This document shows positions 33,685 through 42,581 of a stretch of DNA of 64,000 nucleotides, one piece after another; within the stretch, counting starts at the first letter, position 1; every line of letters starts with the position of its first letter. The position numbers and the translations under genes were made by a program. The stretch is taken from contig JACVGT010000009.1 of NCBI GenBank assembly GCA_018992685.1, forward strand, positions 36,247 through 100,246, written 5' to 3'. The stretch comes from Theionarchaea archaeon. GTDB lineage: Archaea > Methanobacteriota_B > Thermococci > Methanofastidiosales > SZ-28-30. The notes beneath the pieces were generated by a model. That model was not told the origin of the DNA, did not search any database, and worked only from the letters and a program-made list of their open reading frames with translations.

Positions 33685-34798
33685 TGGAAAGAAGATCGTC
33701 CTGGTGGGAACAGTCCATGTGTCTCCTGAATCGGTGGAAGAAGTACGTCATGCCATAGAGCAGGAAGACCCTGACACGGTGGGTGTGGAACTGTGCGAAA
33801 GGCGATATGAAATTCTCACCAAGAAAAAGCAGTGGGAAGAGCAGGACATTGTCAAGATTATCAAGGAGGGGAAGACCTATCTTTTTCTTGCCAATCTGCT
33901 CTTGAGTAATTTTCAAAAGAAAATGGGTGAAGAGGTAGGTTCTGAGCCAGGTGCAGAAATGGTTGAAGCAGTGAAGATTGCACAGGAACATGATATGCCG
34001 GTTGAATTGTTGGACAGGGACATCTCTATAACCTTAAAGAGGGCATGGAATACAATGGGAATCACGGAGAAGCTCAAATTGCTCTACGCGCTGCTGGCAG
34101 GGTTTTTTGTGGACACGGAGGACGTCCTCGAAGAGCTAAAAAACCAGGACGTTGTTACTGAGTTGATGGAGGAACTTGCCCAGCAGGCTCCAGGAGCAAA
34201 GAAGGCACTCATCGACGAGAGGGATCAGTATATTGCCTCAAAGATTCTGGAATCTGAAGGTAGTATGGTTGCAGTTGTTGGGGCAGGTCATCTTCAGGGC
34301 ATCAAATCCATGCTGCAACAGAAGAACATTTCTCGTGAGGGGCTGGAGGGTACACCTTCAGGGAGAAGCTGGTTCAAGATAATCGGGTATCTCATCCCAG
34401 TCATCTTTGCATCGATTGTGGGGTATTCATTTCTGCGGGGAGGAGTAGGCTTCACCTTGCATCTCTTATGGCTGTGGTTCCTCATCAATGGAACGCTGTC
34501 CGCCCTTGGTGCTGCACTGGCTCTGGGACATCCTTTGAGTATCGGCACTGCCTTTCTGGTAGCCCCCTTTACATCGTTGAATCCGACACTGGCTGCAGGG
34601 TGGTTTGCAGGTTTGGTTGAGGCATATGTGAGGAAACCAAAGGTTGCTGATTTTGAAGCACTTCGAGACACAAGCTCCTTCAAAGACCTCTACAGGAATC
34701 AAGTAACTCGCATCTTACTGGTCATTGCCTTTTCTAATATTGGGTCCACCATTGGAACAGTCTGGGCCCTTCCATACATGGCACAACTCCTGGGATAA
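33662..34798 (+). CDS. TraB/PrgY-family protein with C-terminal membrane domain
   Basis: 378 residues. The N-terminal domain has VLVGTVHVSPESVEEV and GVELCERR, then MVEAVKIAQEHDMPVELLDR and VAVVGAGHLQGIKSML. The C-terminal 140 residues hold several membrane helices (GYLIPVIFASIVGYSFL; ALGAALALGHPLSIGTAFLV). This is the full-length form, whereas the gene at 5867 is the short one. TraB-type proteins are thought to be membrane-linked proteases or regulators, like Tiki. The start overlaps arcS, suggesting co-transcription. Confidence 0.87.
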   Translation: MQERITVDGKKIVLVGTVHVSPESVEEVRHAIEQEDPDTVGVELCERRYEILTKKKQWEEQDIVKIIKEGKTYLFLANLLLSNFQKKMGEEVGSEPGAEMVEAVKIAQEHDMPVELLDRDISITLKRAWNTMGITEKLKLLYALLAGFFVDTEDVLEELKNQDVVTELMEELAQQAPGAKKALIDERDQYIASKILESEGSMVAVVGAGHLQGIKSMLQQKNISREGLEGTPSGRSWFKIIGYLIPVIFASIVGYSFLRGGVGFTLHLLWLWFLINGTLSALGAALALGHPLSIGTAFLVAPFTSLNPTLAAGWFAGLVEAYVRKPKVADFEALRDTSSFKDLYRNQVTRILLVIAFSNIGSTIGTVWALPYMAQLLG

Positions 34799-35069
34799 AT
34801 ACCTGAATTATCCACTATGCGGGTCCTTGCAGACGATAAATGGCCCCGTAACGCAATCAAATGGTTATTAATCCGCCAGACAGGTACTCTATTGGTTATT
34901 GCTTCTGACTTCTTTTGAGTAATCAGCAATAATGGAAGGTTCCTGATTTGTCAGCTTCTGTGCCACCTATGGAAAATCAGATGAAATGCACCAAAACCTT
35001 TATATCCATTAGGTTCAAAGAAGGAAAGGACCAACTCTGGGAGGACGGGAGTCCGACATAGGTGATGCA

Positions 35070-35762
35070 GTGAGAAGGATACGAACGCATGTAGAGGGAT
35101 TTGACGGGTGTATGGAAGGCGGTATCCCTGAAGGCCACATGGTTCTGGTTTGCGGCAGTGCGGGGACAATGAAAAGCACGCTTGCATACTACGTTTTGTA
35201 CCATGAAATACTGGAAGGTGATTACAATGGCCTCTACATTACGCTAGAGCAGAGCAAGAGCAATTTGCTCACTCACATGGAAGGAATGGGAATGAATTCC
35301 TCAGCAGTAGAGGGCAGACTCGATATACTGGATCTATCGCAGATGCGCAGGGAAATATTGACTGAGGGTCAGGATATGTGGATGGATTTCCTCTCTCACC
35401 TGATTCAACTTATACAGCGGGTAGAAAGCTGTAAACTGGTCGTCCTCGATTCTTTAAATGCATTATACTCTCTGGTGAATTTCCAGAATCCCAGAAACGA
35501 GCTCTTCCTGTTTTTTGAGAAATTCAGGGATCTGGGGACCACCACGTTCTTCATAGCAGAATCAGTCTCAGATGCCATTACGTGCGGTGAGTATGGATTG
35601 GAGGATTTTATGTGCGACGGAATCATTCGGTTGACCATGCGCAATCAGGGAGAAGGGTTCAGCCGATACATTCGATGTGTGAAAATGAGGAGTTCGCGAC
35701 TTGATACGAGCTTCTTCCCTTTGCTGGTGACAGAAACAGGCTTCAAGATTATTCAGAAGTAA
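35070..35762 (+). CDS. KaiC/RadA-like RecA-fold ATPase, single domain
   Basis: 230 residues from a GTG at 35070 with AGGTGAT upstream and a TTTATATCC box near 34998-35006. RTHVEGFDGCMEGGIPEGHM precedes the Walker A VCGSAGTMKSTLA, the KaiC-type GxxGTxKS form. Walker B is KLVVLDSLNALYS. It has one ATPase domain and no helicase or DNA-binding extension. Archaeal single-domain KaiC proteins are tied to signalling, including archaellum control; here no such genes are near. Its end overlaps the convergent gene by 14 bp. Confidence 0.88.
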   Translation: MRRIRTHVEGFDGCMEGGIPEGHMVLVCGSAGTMKSTLAYYVLYHEILEGDYNGLYITLEQSKSNLLTHMEGMGMNSSAVEGRLDILDLSQMRREILTEGQDMWMDFLSHLIQLIQRVESCKLVVLDSLNALYSLVNFQNPRNELFLFFEKFRDLGTTTFFIAESVSDAITCGEYGLEDFMCDGIIRLTMRNQGEGFSRYIRCVKMRSSRLDTSFFPLLVTETGFKIIQK

Positions 35763-36411
35763 CAACGTCTGGTTCTCCACAGAATATGGTAACGGATTCC
35801 ATTGCGTCGCTTTCCGTTTCACATTTCTCAAAAGTGGAAAAAATAGCAGTTTGAATATCTTCTACTTCCCTTATCTTGTAGTAGACAGGTCCAGAGGCCA
35901 GGTTCATGGCGGTAATGAGAAAGGCCAGCCTGTTCATCTTGGAATCAAACCCTATCACTTCAACGATAATGACTCTGTTGCTGGTCCGGATTCTAATGTC
36001 AATGGGCCACCCCAAATCCCCGTAGAACTCATTCAGTACCCGTTCCCAATCTGCCGGGTGCTCGTGGATTTTTTCGTCCAGATCAGATTGTTCTCTGAGA
36101 TATGAATACAGTGAGAAGAGCAGATACTGCTTGGGGGGCACCTGAATATCCTTGTTCTTGAGCAGCCAGTGCAGAATCTGTGAGGGGACCACAACTCCAT
36201 AATGGTCTTCAATGTACTGGTCTCGCCGGCTCTTCTTAATGAGGCGAGATTCCCTGAGCATGTCAATACTCCCGTACTTCTCCTGCAGGAGATCCATCAA
36301 TTCCACCAGTTCTCGAATGGCAGCAGAAAAATTGCCCTGGTGTTTCTTAATGAGAGGCTGCAGCATTTTCACATGTTTGTTGTCGAGTGCAACGTTCTTC
36401 CGGACTTCCAT
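35749..36411 (-). CDS. Ribbon-helix-helix-like DNA-binding protein with unknown C-terminal domain
   Basis: 220 residues. The N-terminus MEVRKNVALDNKHVKMLQPL then HQGNFSAAIRELVELMDL fits a CopG/RHH fold (a strand then two helices). The middle is helical, and the C-terminal 90 residues are a possible ligand domain (WPIDIRIRTSNRVIIVEVIG). CTTTATAAG (36433-36441) makes the ATG leaderless. Three 10-bp repeats directly upstream (36454-36488) suggest that it binds there and controls itself. Confidence 0.7.
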   Translation of the reverse strand: MEVRKNVALDNKHVKMLQPLIKKHQGNFSAAIRELVELMDLLQEKYGSIDMLRESRLIKKSRRDQYIEDHYGVVVPSQILHWLLKNKDIQVPPKQYLLFSLYSYLREQSDLDEKIHEHPADWERVLNEFYGDLGWPIDIRIRTSNRVIIVEVIGFDSKMNRLAFLITAMNLASGPVYYKIREVEDIQTAIFSTFEKCETESDAMESVTIFCGEPDVVTSE

Positions 36412-36453
36412 GCCACAGGGTGTGAATCCACACTTATAAAGGTTGCCATTTAA

Positions 36454-36488
36454 TCACACATATTCACACATATTCACACATTGTGTGA
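36454..36488. promoter_or_regulatory. Repeat operator: TCACACATAT x2, TCACACATTG and palindrome
   Basis: TCACACATAT occurs at 36454-36463 and 36464-36473 and TCACACATTG at 36474-36483; the last extends to the palindrome TCACACATTGTGTGA (36474-36488). The 10-bp period places the sites on one face of the helix, 12 bp upstream of the RHH gene's TATA box. It may also serve the divergent glycosyltransferase gene. Confidence 0.7.
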
Positions 36489-36566
36489 TCGTCAGCAGAA
36501 AGGAAAAAGACAGGCTGCAAAGGCCTAAAGAGTAACGTTTAAAAGAACCTGGCAAAACACAACACG

Positions 36567-37205
36567 ATGAATATATCATTGATTATACCTGCTTATAATG
36601 AAGCCGAACACCTTCCTCGCATTCTTGCTGCCATCCCCCCGCTGGTTGGAGAGGTCATTGTTGTGGACGACGGTAGCTCAGATCAAACTGCAGATATTGC
36701 ACGCACTAATAGCGCTATTGTTGTTCAGCATCATGAGAACCAGGGAAAGGGAATGGCCATGGTTTCAGGAATTACTGCAGCATCAGGAGATGTTGTGGTA
36801 TTCATGGATGCCGATATGCAGCATCATCCTGAGGATATTGAACGGTTGGTGGCATTTATTGAGGATGGTTCTGCAGATCTAGTTATCGGAGTACGTACAC
36901 TGGGTTCGCGCAGTGACATGCCGCCTCAGAGACGGCTGACCAACTTTCTGGGAAATCTCCTGGTTTTCCTCAGAATCAGAAAGTGGATTTCTGACACTCA
37001 ATCTGGATTCAGGGCCATAAAGAAGGATTTTCTTGATAAAATGGTTTTCAAGAGCAAACGATATGAAATCGAAATTGAAATGCTGGTGTGGGCACATAGA
37101 CTGGATATGCGAATAAAAGAGGAACCCATAAAAGTTAAATACGCAGGAGAAAAATCTCACTGGAAAGTGAGAAATCTGTTTAGAGTCTTTAGGATTCTGT
37201 ATTAG
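36567..37205 (+). CDS. Family 2 glycosyltransferase
   Basis: 212 residues, a GT-A fold without membrane domain. SLIIPAYNEAEHLPRILAAI and EVIVVDDGSSDQTADIA bind the nucleotide; DADMQHHPED holds the metal-binding DxD-like site; SDTQSGFRAIKK and EIEIEMLVWAHRL match dolichyl/polyprenyl-phosphate sugar transferases. It likely moves a sugar to a polyprenol phosphate for surface glycans. TTTAAAAG (36538-36545) gives a leaderless start. glyA follows after 11 nt. Confidence 0.9.
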   Translation: MNISLIIPAYNEAEHLPRILAAIPPLVGEVIVVDDGSSDQTADIARTNSAIVVQHHENQGKGMAMVSGITAASGDVVVFMDADMQHHPEDIERLVAFIEDGSADLVIGVRTLGSRSDMPPQRRLTNFLGNLLVFLRIRKWISDTQSGFRAIKKDFLDKMVFKSKRYEIEIEMLVWAHRLDMRIKEEPIKVKYAGEKSHWKVRNLFRVFRILY

Positions 37206-37216
37206 GAGGTACTCTC

Positions 37217-38461
37217 ATGAAAATTCTGGAATACGTTGAAGCACATGAAAAATGGAGAGGTGAATGCATCAACCTCATAGCATCTGAGAACATGTCTTCC
37301 AAGACCATGGATAGAGCAGTGTGCTCTGGGTTCATGCACAAATATGCTGAAGGCTGGCCTGAGAACAGGTACTACCAGGGATGTTTCTACGTGGATAAGG
37401 CAGAACTGGAAGGTAATTCCTATTTTTATCAGCTGTTTGAGCCGGAATATGTGGATTTACGTCCTATTTCGGGAGCAACTGCCAATATTGCCATGTTCTT
37501 CGGGCTGACCCGGCCTGGTGATACGCTTATCAGTCTACATACCTCGAATGGAGGACACATCAGTCACGCCCAGTTTGGGGCTGCAGGTCTCCGGGGGCTG
37601 AACGTAATGACCTTTCCTTACGATGGCGAGGAAATGAATATTGATGTTGACAAGACTTGTGAGATGGTGAGGAAAGAATCTCCCCGGCTGATCGTTTTCG
37701 GAGCGTCTCTGTTCCTGTTCCCCCATCCTGTAGCCCAGGTGAAGGATGCTGCAGAAGAAGTGGGTGCAGTCATTGCGTATGATGCAGCTCATGTTCTGGG
37801 ACTGATTGCAGGGAAGAGATTCCAGGATCCTTTTGGAGAAGGAGCCAAGATTGTCACGTCCTCCACCCATAAGACCTTTCCTGGCCCCCAGGGGGGTGTC
37901 ATCATGATCAGAGGGTTGGCTCAGGAACAGGCAGCAAATTTCCAGTGGGCTACCTTCCCAGGAGTTGTGAGTAACCATCATCTGCATCACATGGCTGCCA
38001 AGGGGATAACGGCAGCAGAGATGCTGAAGTATGGGGAACAGTATGCCGAACAGATCCTCAGGAATGCAAAGGCACTGGCAGAGGCCCTTCATGAAGAAGG
38101 GTTTACTGTGGTGGCAGAACACAAAGGGTTCACCGAGTCACATCAGGTGGCTCTGGATTTCAAGGAGTTCATTGGGAAGTGGGCTGCACAGACGTTGGAA
38201 AAGGCCAACATCATAACCAACAAGAATTTACTGCCATGGGATCCTGTAGAAAACTCTGATAACCCTTCCGGGATGCGTCTGGGAACCCAGGAAATGACCC
38301 GGATGGGGATGAAAGAGTCAGAGATGAATTACATTGCTGAACTGTTCAGAAAGGTGATCTTGGACAAAGAAGATCCAGAATCAGTGAAAAAGGAAGTAAT
38401 AGAGTTCAGAAAGGATTACCAGAACGTCCTGTACAGCTTTGACCAGGACCAGCCTGAATGA
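37217..38461 (+). CDS. glyA: Serine/glycine hydroxymethyltransferase
   Basis: 414 residues with a strong TAGGAGG ribosome binding site. Early motifs are INLIASENMSSKTMDRAV and YAEGWPENRYYQG. The PLP lysine is in TSSTHKTFPGPQGG. It interconverts serine and glycine with a pterin carrier (tetrahydromethanopterin in many archaea). The GT2 gene upstream is probably in the same transcript, without a clear functional link. The sequence has all expected blocks, so activity is likely. Confidence 0.93.
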   Translation: MKILEYVEAHEKWRGECINLIASENMSSKTMDRAVCSGFMHKYAEGWPENRYYQGCFYVDKAELEGNSYFYQLFEPEYVDLRPISGATANIAMFFGLTRPGDTLISLHTSNGGHISHAQFGAAGLRGLNVMTFPYDGEEMNIDVDKTCEMVRKESPRLIVFGASLFLFPHPVAQVKDAAEEVGAVIAYDAAHVLGLIAGKRFQDPFGEGAKIVTSSTHKTFPGPQGGVIMIRGLAQEQAANFQWATFPGVVSNHHLHHMAAKGITAAEMLKYGEQYAEQILRNAKALAEALHEEGFTVVAEHKGFTESHQVALDFKEFIGKWAAQTLEKANIITNKNLLPWDPVENSDNPSGMRLGTQEMTRMGMKESEMNYIAELFRKVILDKEDPESVKKEVIEFRKDYQNVLYSFDQDQPE

Positions 38462-38479
38462 GGAAACTGAAGTGGTTGC

Positions 38480-38635
38480 GTGAGGAGTGAAGAAGAGATC
38501 ATAGAGCATATAGCCATGATGAAAACTCGCGAAATTCCCACATGGGTGATACGAGACCGTCTCAACCATGATGCGATTCTGGACGATCTGCTCGACTTTG
38601 CCAAGTGGCTCCTGGAGATTGAGGACAAAGAGTAG
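38480..38635 (+). CDS. 51-residue helical protein
   Basis: A GTG at 38480 opens 51 codons right after glyA. Opening: RSEEEIIEHIAMMKTREIPT; end: DDLLDFAKWLLEIEDKE. It is acidic and strongly helical, with coherent codon use. The ribosome binding site is weak (AAGTGG). A later ATG pair within the frame is possible as start. The family is not recognised; it is probably in the glyA transcript. Confidence 0.5.
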   Translation: MRSEEEIIEHIAMMKTREIPTWVIRDRLNHDAILDDLLDFAKWLLEIEDKE

Positions 38636-38651
38636 AACACGCCTTCGCCCT

Positions 38652-39137
38652 TCAGCATTCCTGTGCTGCTCGTTCAAGCTGTTCTCTGGGCTGGAAATCT
38701 CCACATTTCCTCACACACAGTCGAATCTGGTCAACCCTTGACGGTTTTCTGCAGTGGAAGACGGGGCCATTGTTTCTATTTCCCCTCTTTTCTGCAAAAA
38801 TACACCCAAAATCAATCCTGCCGAAGTCGTCCTCCACCCTGACTGATTTTTCTTCCATGGTGCTCACTTCCACCAGGACTGAAGCCTCCAGAGCTTCAAT
38901 GCGGTGCTTAACACCTGGCTCGAACCTCAGTGTCTTCCCCGTTTCAAAGATATATTCTACATCCTCAATGATACAGTGAACCTTTCCATTGATGACAAAA
39001 AGGGTTTCCATTTTTTCTTCGTGATAATGGTAGGAGAGACGCCTGTTCTTCTCCACTTCCAGTACTTTTCCAGTGTAGAAACTTTCCTCAGCGAACGTGA
39101 TCTCCTTTCCCCAGGGTTTCTCCACGACACGCTGCAT
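38652..39137 (-). CDS. Cupin, mannose-6-phosphate isomerase C-terminal-like
   Basis: 161 residues. VVEKPWGKEITFAEESFYTG then RLSYHYHEEKMETLFVINGK is the cupin core with the His/His/Glu metal site; GKTLRFEPGVKHRIEA has the last His. These bind sugars or polyketide-like ligands; type II phosphomannose isomerases share the fold. The last 50 residues are an odd tail with several Cys (HCRKPSRVDQIRLCVRKCGD) not usual for the family. TTTATATAT near 39157-39165 makes the ATG leaderless. Confidence 0.85.
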   Translation of the reverse strand: MQRVVEKPWGKEITFAEESFYTGKVLEVEKNRRLSYHYHEEKMETLFVINGKVHCIIEDVEYIFETGKTLRFEPGVKHRIEALEASVLVEVSTMEEKSVRVEDDFGRIDFGCIFAEKRGNRNNGPVFHCRKPSRVDQIRLCVRKCGDFQPREQLERAAQEC

Positions 39138-39270
39138 GACTATTTTACCGTCATAAAATATATAAAGGTTTCTGTACTTGAAGGTGGATTTTCAGGGTGA
39201 AGAAGCGGTATCTTTTCCTTTTGGACAGAACCTTGATCTTTGTAAAGTACAATCAAACAGCAAAATGGAA

Positions 39271-39344
39271 CGGGCCGCGAGGGATTTGAACCCCCGACCC
39301 ACAGGTTAAGAGCCTGTTGCTCTACCAGACTGAGCTAGCGGCCC
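39271..39344 (-). tRNA. trnK: tRNA-Lys (anticodon CTT)
   Basis: On the minus strand, acceptor GGGCCGC pairs with GCGGCCC, with G as discriminator base. D arm GCTCAGTCTGGTAGAGC; anticodon stem-loop ACAGG-CTCTTAA-CCTGT; T arm GGGGGTTCAAATCCC. No intron and no encoded CCA. TTTTTATAG near 39363-39372 is its TATA box. Confidence 0.97.
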
Positions 39345-39417
39345 TTGAGGGTATTGCTCTCGTTCTATAAAAACCTTGTGGTTTCATCTTTCTTCTCCCG
39401 GGAAGGACTTTCTAGAC

Positions 39418-39642
39418 TCAGAACTCATCATGAGTCCAGGAGCACTCTAGGTTCCCGTACAGGCAGGGGATTCCCCAGACGAGTGTGTCGAAGACAGCCC
39501 CTGAAGATTCTATCAGAAGGTCCCCAGCAAGAATTCTCCTGGAGTGAGAACAGAAATCGAAATACTGCTTCTCCTCAATGCAATCGGGCACTTCACACTC
39601 GAGGAACAGAAACTGCCAGGTACCATTAAAATGAGGGGGCAA
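39418..39642 (-). CDS. Possible small Cys-containing protein or gene remnant
   Basis: A 74-codon frame starts with TTG at 39642, 9 nt after the DUF362 gene. WQFLFLECEVPDCIEEKQYF and GIPCLYGNLECSWTHDEF look like real protein, with codon use like that of neighbours. There is no ATG and no clear ribosome binding site, and a stop cuts the frame just upstream, so this could be the C-terminal remnant of a decayed gene. Confidence 0.3.
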   Translation of the reverse strand: MPPHFNGTWQFLFLECEVPDCIEEKQYFDFCSHSRRILAGDLLIESSGAVFDTLVWGIPCLYGNLECSWTHDEF

Positions 39643-39650
39643 CGGACAAC

Positions 39651-40604
39651 CTAGGTAAATTCAGGATCCATGAGTTGAGTAAGGAGGAGATGGTAGAGCG
39701 ACGTGGATATTTTGAGGGTTTCCAGGAGGAGCAACCCTTTTGCGATGGCTGAAGAAACATTGGTCCATTTCTCGTAAGGAGTAGTATCACCAGTGACTTT
39801 GTATTCAGGTATTCCCAATGTCGCTGTGGCCATCTTCATCAAGGGGTTGTCAAGGGGATTGACCCCCATTTTCAGTGCACCCACCCAGTCCACGGCCAGT
39901 GCAGACGTTCCTCCGATGAGCGTTTTGGTATGATTGAGATGTTCAATCACACACCCGTTCAACCCGTCACTGCTCCAGAAAGCATCTATCAAGGCAAAAT
40001 CCGGGGGAAACCTTTTCAGGACATCCAGCGTGGCCCGTTCCCATCCCACAGGTTCATGATAATGGTTCCACTTGTCCTGGACAGGCAAGGTGCCGAAAAC
40101 ATTCTTCATGGACAGGGTGTACAGGCAGGCCAGGTGGGTCTTATTTTTGCAGAAAGTTATTCGGTAGTCTGCATTTTTCCACGTGGTTCCCACAAAATCG
40201 TTCTTGAGCTCTCCCTGATAGTCGAATGGTTCTGACTCTTCTGTCAGATCTACCAGAGTATACCCTTTACCTGAATATCCCATGGTTCTGGCCACGAGGT
40301 GCACTGTTCTTTTTGGAAACCATTGGGTGTAAATGTTTCTTGATTCCACCACCGCCGCATTGTACCCCTCTTCGCTGATCCTCTTTGCCAGGTATTCCAC
40401 CAGTTCAGGATCTGTACCCACATGGAGATGATTTTTTGAGTAGATAACCATTATGTTCGGCTTTATAGCTATTAAAGCCTCTGATTTCTGTTTGTTTCTT
40501 TGAGTAATGATATGATTCACGTGGGTGAAGAAAGAGGTCTTCTCTATGAGGTTGTCCATGGCTTCTCTCTTGTCCTCTTCCGTAACGACAGCAACCACAT
40601 CCAC
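39651..40604 (-). CDS. DUF362 domain protein
   Basis: 317 residues from a GTG at 40604 with GGTGAT upstream. SEALIAIKPNIMVIYSKNHL, EEGYNAAVVESRNIY and FCKNKTHLACLYTLSMKNVF are the DUF362 pattern, with FALIDAFWSSDGLNGC near the middle. No ferredoxin domain is fused, unlike many members. The family's role is not established; some members bind Fe-S clusters or take part in anaerobic redox. The stretch 40605-40846 holds only promoter sequence. Confidence 0.82.
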   Translation of the reverse strand: MDVVAVVTEEDKREAMDNLIEKTSFFTHVNHIITQRNKQKSEALIAIKPNIMVIYSKNHLHVGTDPELVEYLAKRISEEGYNAAVVESRNIYTQWFPKRTVHLVARTMGYSGKGYTLVDLTEESEPFDYQGELKNDFVGTTWKNADYRITFCKNKTHLACLYTLSMKNVFGTLPVQDKWNHYHEPVGWERATLDVLKRFPPDFALIDAFWSSDGLNGCVIEHLNHTKTLIGGTSALAVDWVGALKMGVNPLDNPLMKMATATLGIPEYKVTGDTTPYEKWTNVSSAIAKGLLLLETLKISTSLYHLLLTQLMDPEFT

Positions 40605-40846
40605 GACATCACCGTCTCTGGTCCTCCAGTGTGTTTAAGAAGATTTCGGAAGCGAAAAGGGAGCAACCGTCAGGGGATTTCAGATTCACCAAGAGGGGCA
40701 GCCTTTCTGAGGTACGGATTGGTCCAATTCTCATGGTCTGTCTTGTTCGTTGAGTGAACTAGCTCAATGTGGCCCTTGTTCATGTTACGTATCGTTAGAA
40801 AAGAGTTTTAAGCACAGACGTCTAGCCCTTCAGAAAGGTGCATTAT

Positions 40847-41395
40847 ATGGATCTGGACGAAGCAATAAAGGGGAGAAGGAGCATTCGACGTTACCTTGCC
40901 AGTCCCATTCCAGAGGAGTTGATCAGAGCAGTTCTTGAGGCAGCCACCTACGCTCCTTCAGCAAAGAATGGGCAACAATGGCGATTTACAGTGCTCACGG
41001 GAAGCGCCAAGAAGGAATTGACTGATGTTTTCAGGCAGGAATTGAGGATTTTGTCCGAGGAAATTGGCCCAGAGAACATGGGGTCGTCTTTTGGTTCCTG
41101 TGCCATCATGGAGGAGGCACCTGTGGTAATTGTGGTATGGAATGCTGGAGAAGAAGGTTGGGAAACTGAGACCCACAGTGTTGCAGCAGCAATCCAGAAC
41201 ATGCTCTTGAAGGCCCACGGACTGGGACTGGGTTCCTTGTGGATTGGAGACATTTTCTATGTTCCTGAAGCCTTTATGCGGCATTTTGGAAAGCCATGGG
41301 AATTGATGGCAGCAGTTACCCTTGGGTGGCCCGATCAAGATCCTGATCCCCTGCCCAGGAAGCCGGTAGACCTGGTTGCAGAGTTTCTGGATTAG
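40847..41395 (+). CDS. Nitroreductase-family flavoprotein
   Basis: 182 residues from the ATG at 40847, with AAGGTG 6 nt upstream; a GTG at 40838 is part of that site. EAIKGRRSIRRYLASPIPEE and TYAPSAKNGQQWRFTVLTG are the FMN-binding start; MLLKAHGLGLGSLWIGDIF and VTLGWPDQDPDPLPRKPVD are family end motifs. It reduces nitro, quinone or other small substrates with NAD(P)H; the true substrate is unknown. A TTTTAAG box lies near 40804-40810. Confidence 0.9.
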   Translation: MDLDEAIKGRRSIRRYLASPIPEELIRAVLEAATYAPSAKNGQQWRFTVLTGSAKKELTDVFRQELRILSEEIGPENMGSSFGSCAIMEEAPVVIVVWNAGEEGWETETHSVAAAIQNMLLKAHGLGLGSLWIGDIFYVPEAFMRHFGKPWELMAAVTLGWPDQDPDPLPRKPVDLVAEFLD

Positions 41396-41530
41396 AGTAA
41401 CCCTGTGCACAGGTCAAGAAAACACTCGTTCATGCTACGAACAGATTGCGGATCTCTCTGGAGGGTGTACCCTCTTTTAGATGAGCATATCTGATTGAAC
41501 CCCACTGCTAGCATACATTGGAGGAATATC

Positions 41531-42412
41531 ATGAGAACAGTACTGGGAACGCTATCGGAAGTAGGTCGAATAAATCAGATAGTCTTACGTAGACCAGAAC
41601 AGGCCTTTCTGAGCCAGGAGAATATAGATAGACAGTGGCGTGACCTAGCCTACACAGAGAGGCCAACCCTCACCAAGGCGGTTGCAGAATACAACTCTTT
41701 CGTGTCTCTGGTCAGGGATCAGAATCCAGGTGTCCATTTTCTCCCTGCTTCTGAAGACCTGACTCTGGACAGCCTGTATGTACGCGATGCTCTTGTTTTA
41801 TGTCCTGATGGCGTTGTCCTCTGCAACATGGGAAAGCCTCAAAGGAGACATGAGCCTGCTGTCGCAGGATCCTTTCTTGAGTCTCTGGGCGTCCCTGTTC
41901 TGGGGTCTATCAGAGGGAACGGACACGTGGAGGGTGGCGATGTGGTCTGGCTGGACGGAACTACCGTAGCTGTGGGGCGCACCTACCGCACGAATAGTGA
42001 AGGGATAACTCAGTTCAGATCGTTTTTGCATGACGTGGAAGTGATTTCTGTCCCCCTCCCTCATTACAGAGGACCTTCTGACGTGTTTCATCTCATGTCC
42101 ATTTTAAGCCCCATCGATATTGATCTGGCTGTGGTGTACTCACCTTTGATGCCCATCCCTTTCCGGGAGGTTCTCATAGAGAGGGGCATCCAGTTGATTG
42201 ACGTACCAGATAGCGAATTTGAGACAATGGGATGTAACATTCTGGCTTTAGCCCCTCGCAGATGCATCATGGTGGATGGGAATCCCGAGACGCGTCACTT
42301 ATTACAACAGGCAGGTGTACAGGTATCAGAATATCGAGGGAAGGAGATTTCAATCAAAGGGCAGGGAGGGCCCACCTGTTTGACTCGTCCCTTAGTGCGT
42401 GAACCTCCATAG
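41531..42412 (+). CDS. Amidinotransferase/dimethylarginine dimethylaminohydrolase-like enzyme
   Basis: 293 residues from the ATG at 41531 with GGAGG upstream. GNGHVEGGDVVWLDGTTVAV holds the substrate-binding Glu/Asp, HLMSILSPIDIDLAV the catalytic His, and GGPTCLTRPL near the C-terminus the nucleophile Cys283. These form the GME-superfamily triad used on guanidine groups (arginine deiminase, DDAH). It likely hydrolyses arginine or a derivative. It sits between two nitroreductase genes, each with its own promoter. Confidence 0.87.
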   Translation: MRTVLGTLSEVGRINQIVLRRPEQAFLSQENIDRQWRDLAYTERPTLTKAVAEYNSFVSLVRDQNPGVHFLPASEDLTLDSLYVRDALVLCPDGVVLCNMGKPQRRHEPAVAGSFLESLGVPVLGSIRGNGHVEGGDVVWLDGTTVAVGRTYRTNSEGITQFRSFLHDVEVISVPLPHYRGPSDVFHLMSILSPIDIDLAVVYSPLMPIPFREVLIERGIQLIDVPDSEFETMGCNILALAPRRCIMVDGNPETRHLLQQAGVQVSEYRGKEISIKGQGGPTCLTRPLVREPP

Positions 42413-42581
42413 CAAGGTAAGGTGCCGTCATTCCTGACAGTGTGCCTTCCTGTAACACCGATATTGTCAATAGAATCAAAATAATTCAGAAGAAACAATA
42501 AGAATCAATAACGGATATGTTTATATAGAATAACTTTCTATAAGTATTGTCTTTCGGGAATAGTATCAGGAGGTTGTTTTA

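Noticed and set aside
36454-36488. Start of a CRISPR or plasmid iteron array
   Set aside because: Only three 10-bp units directly beside a promoter; no replication gene or further repeats.
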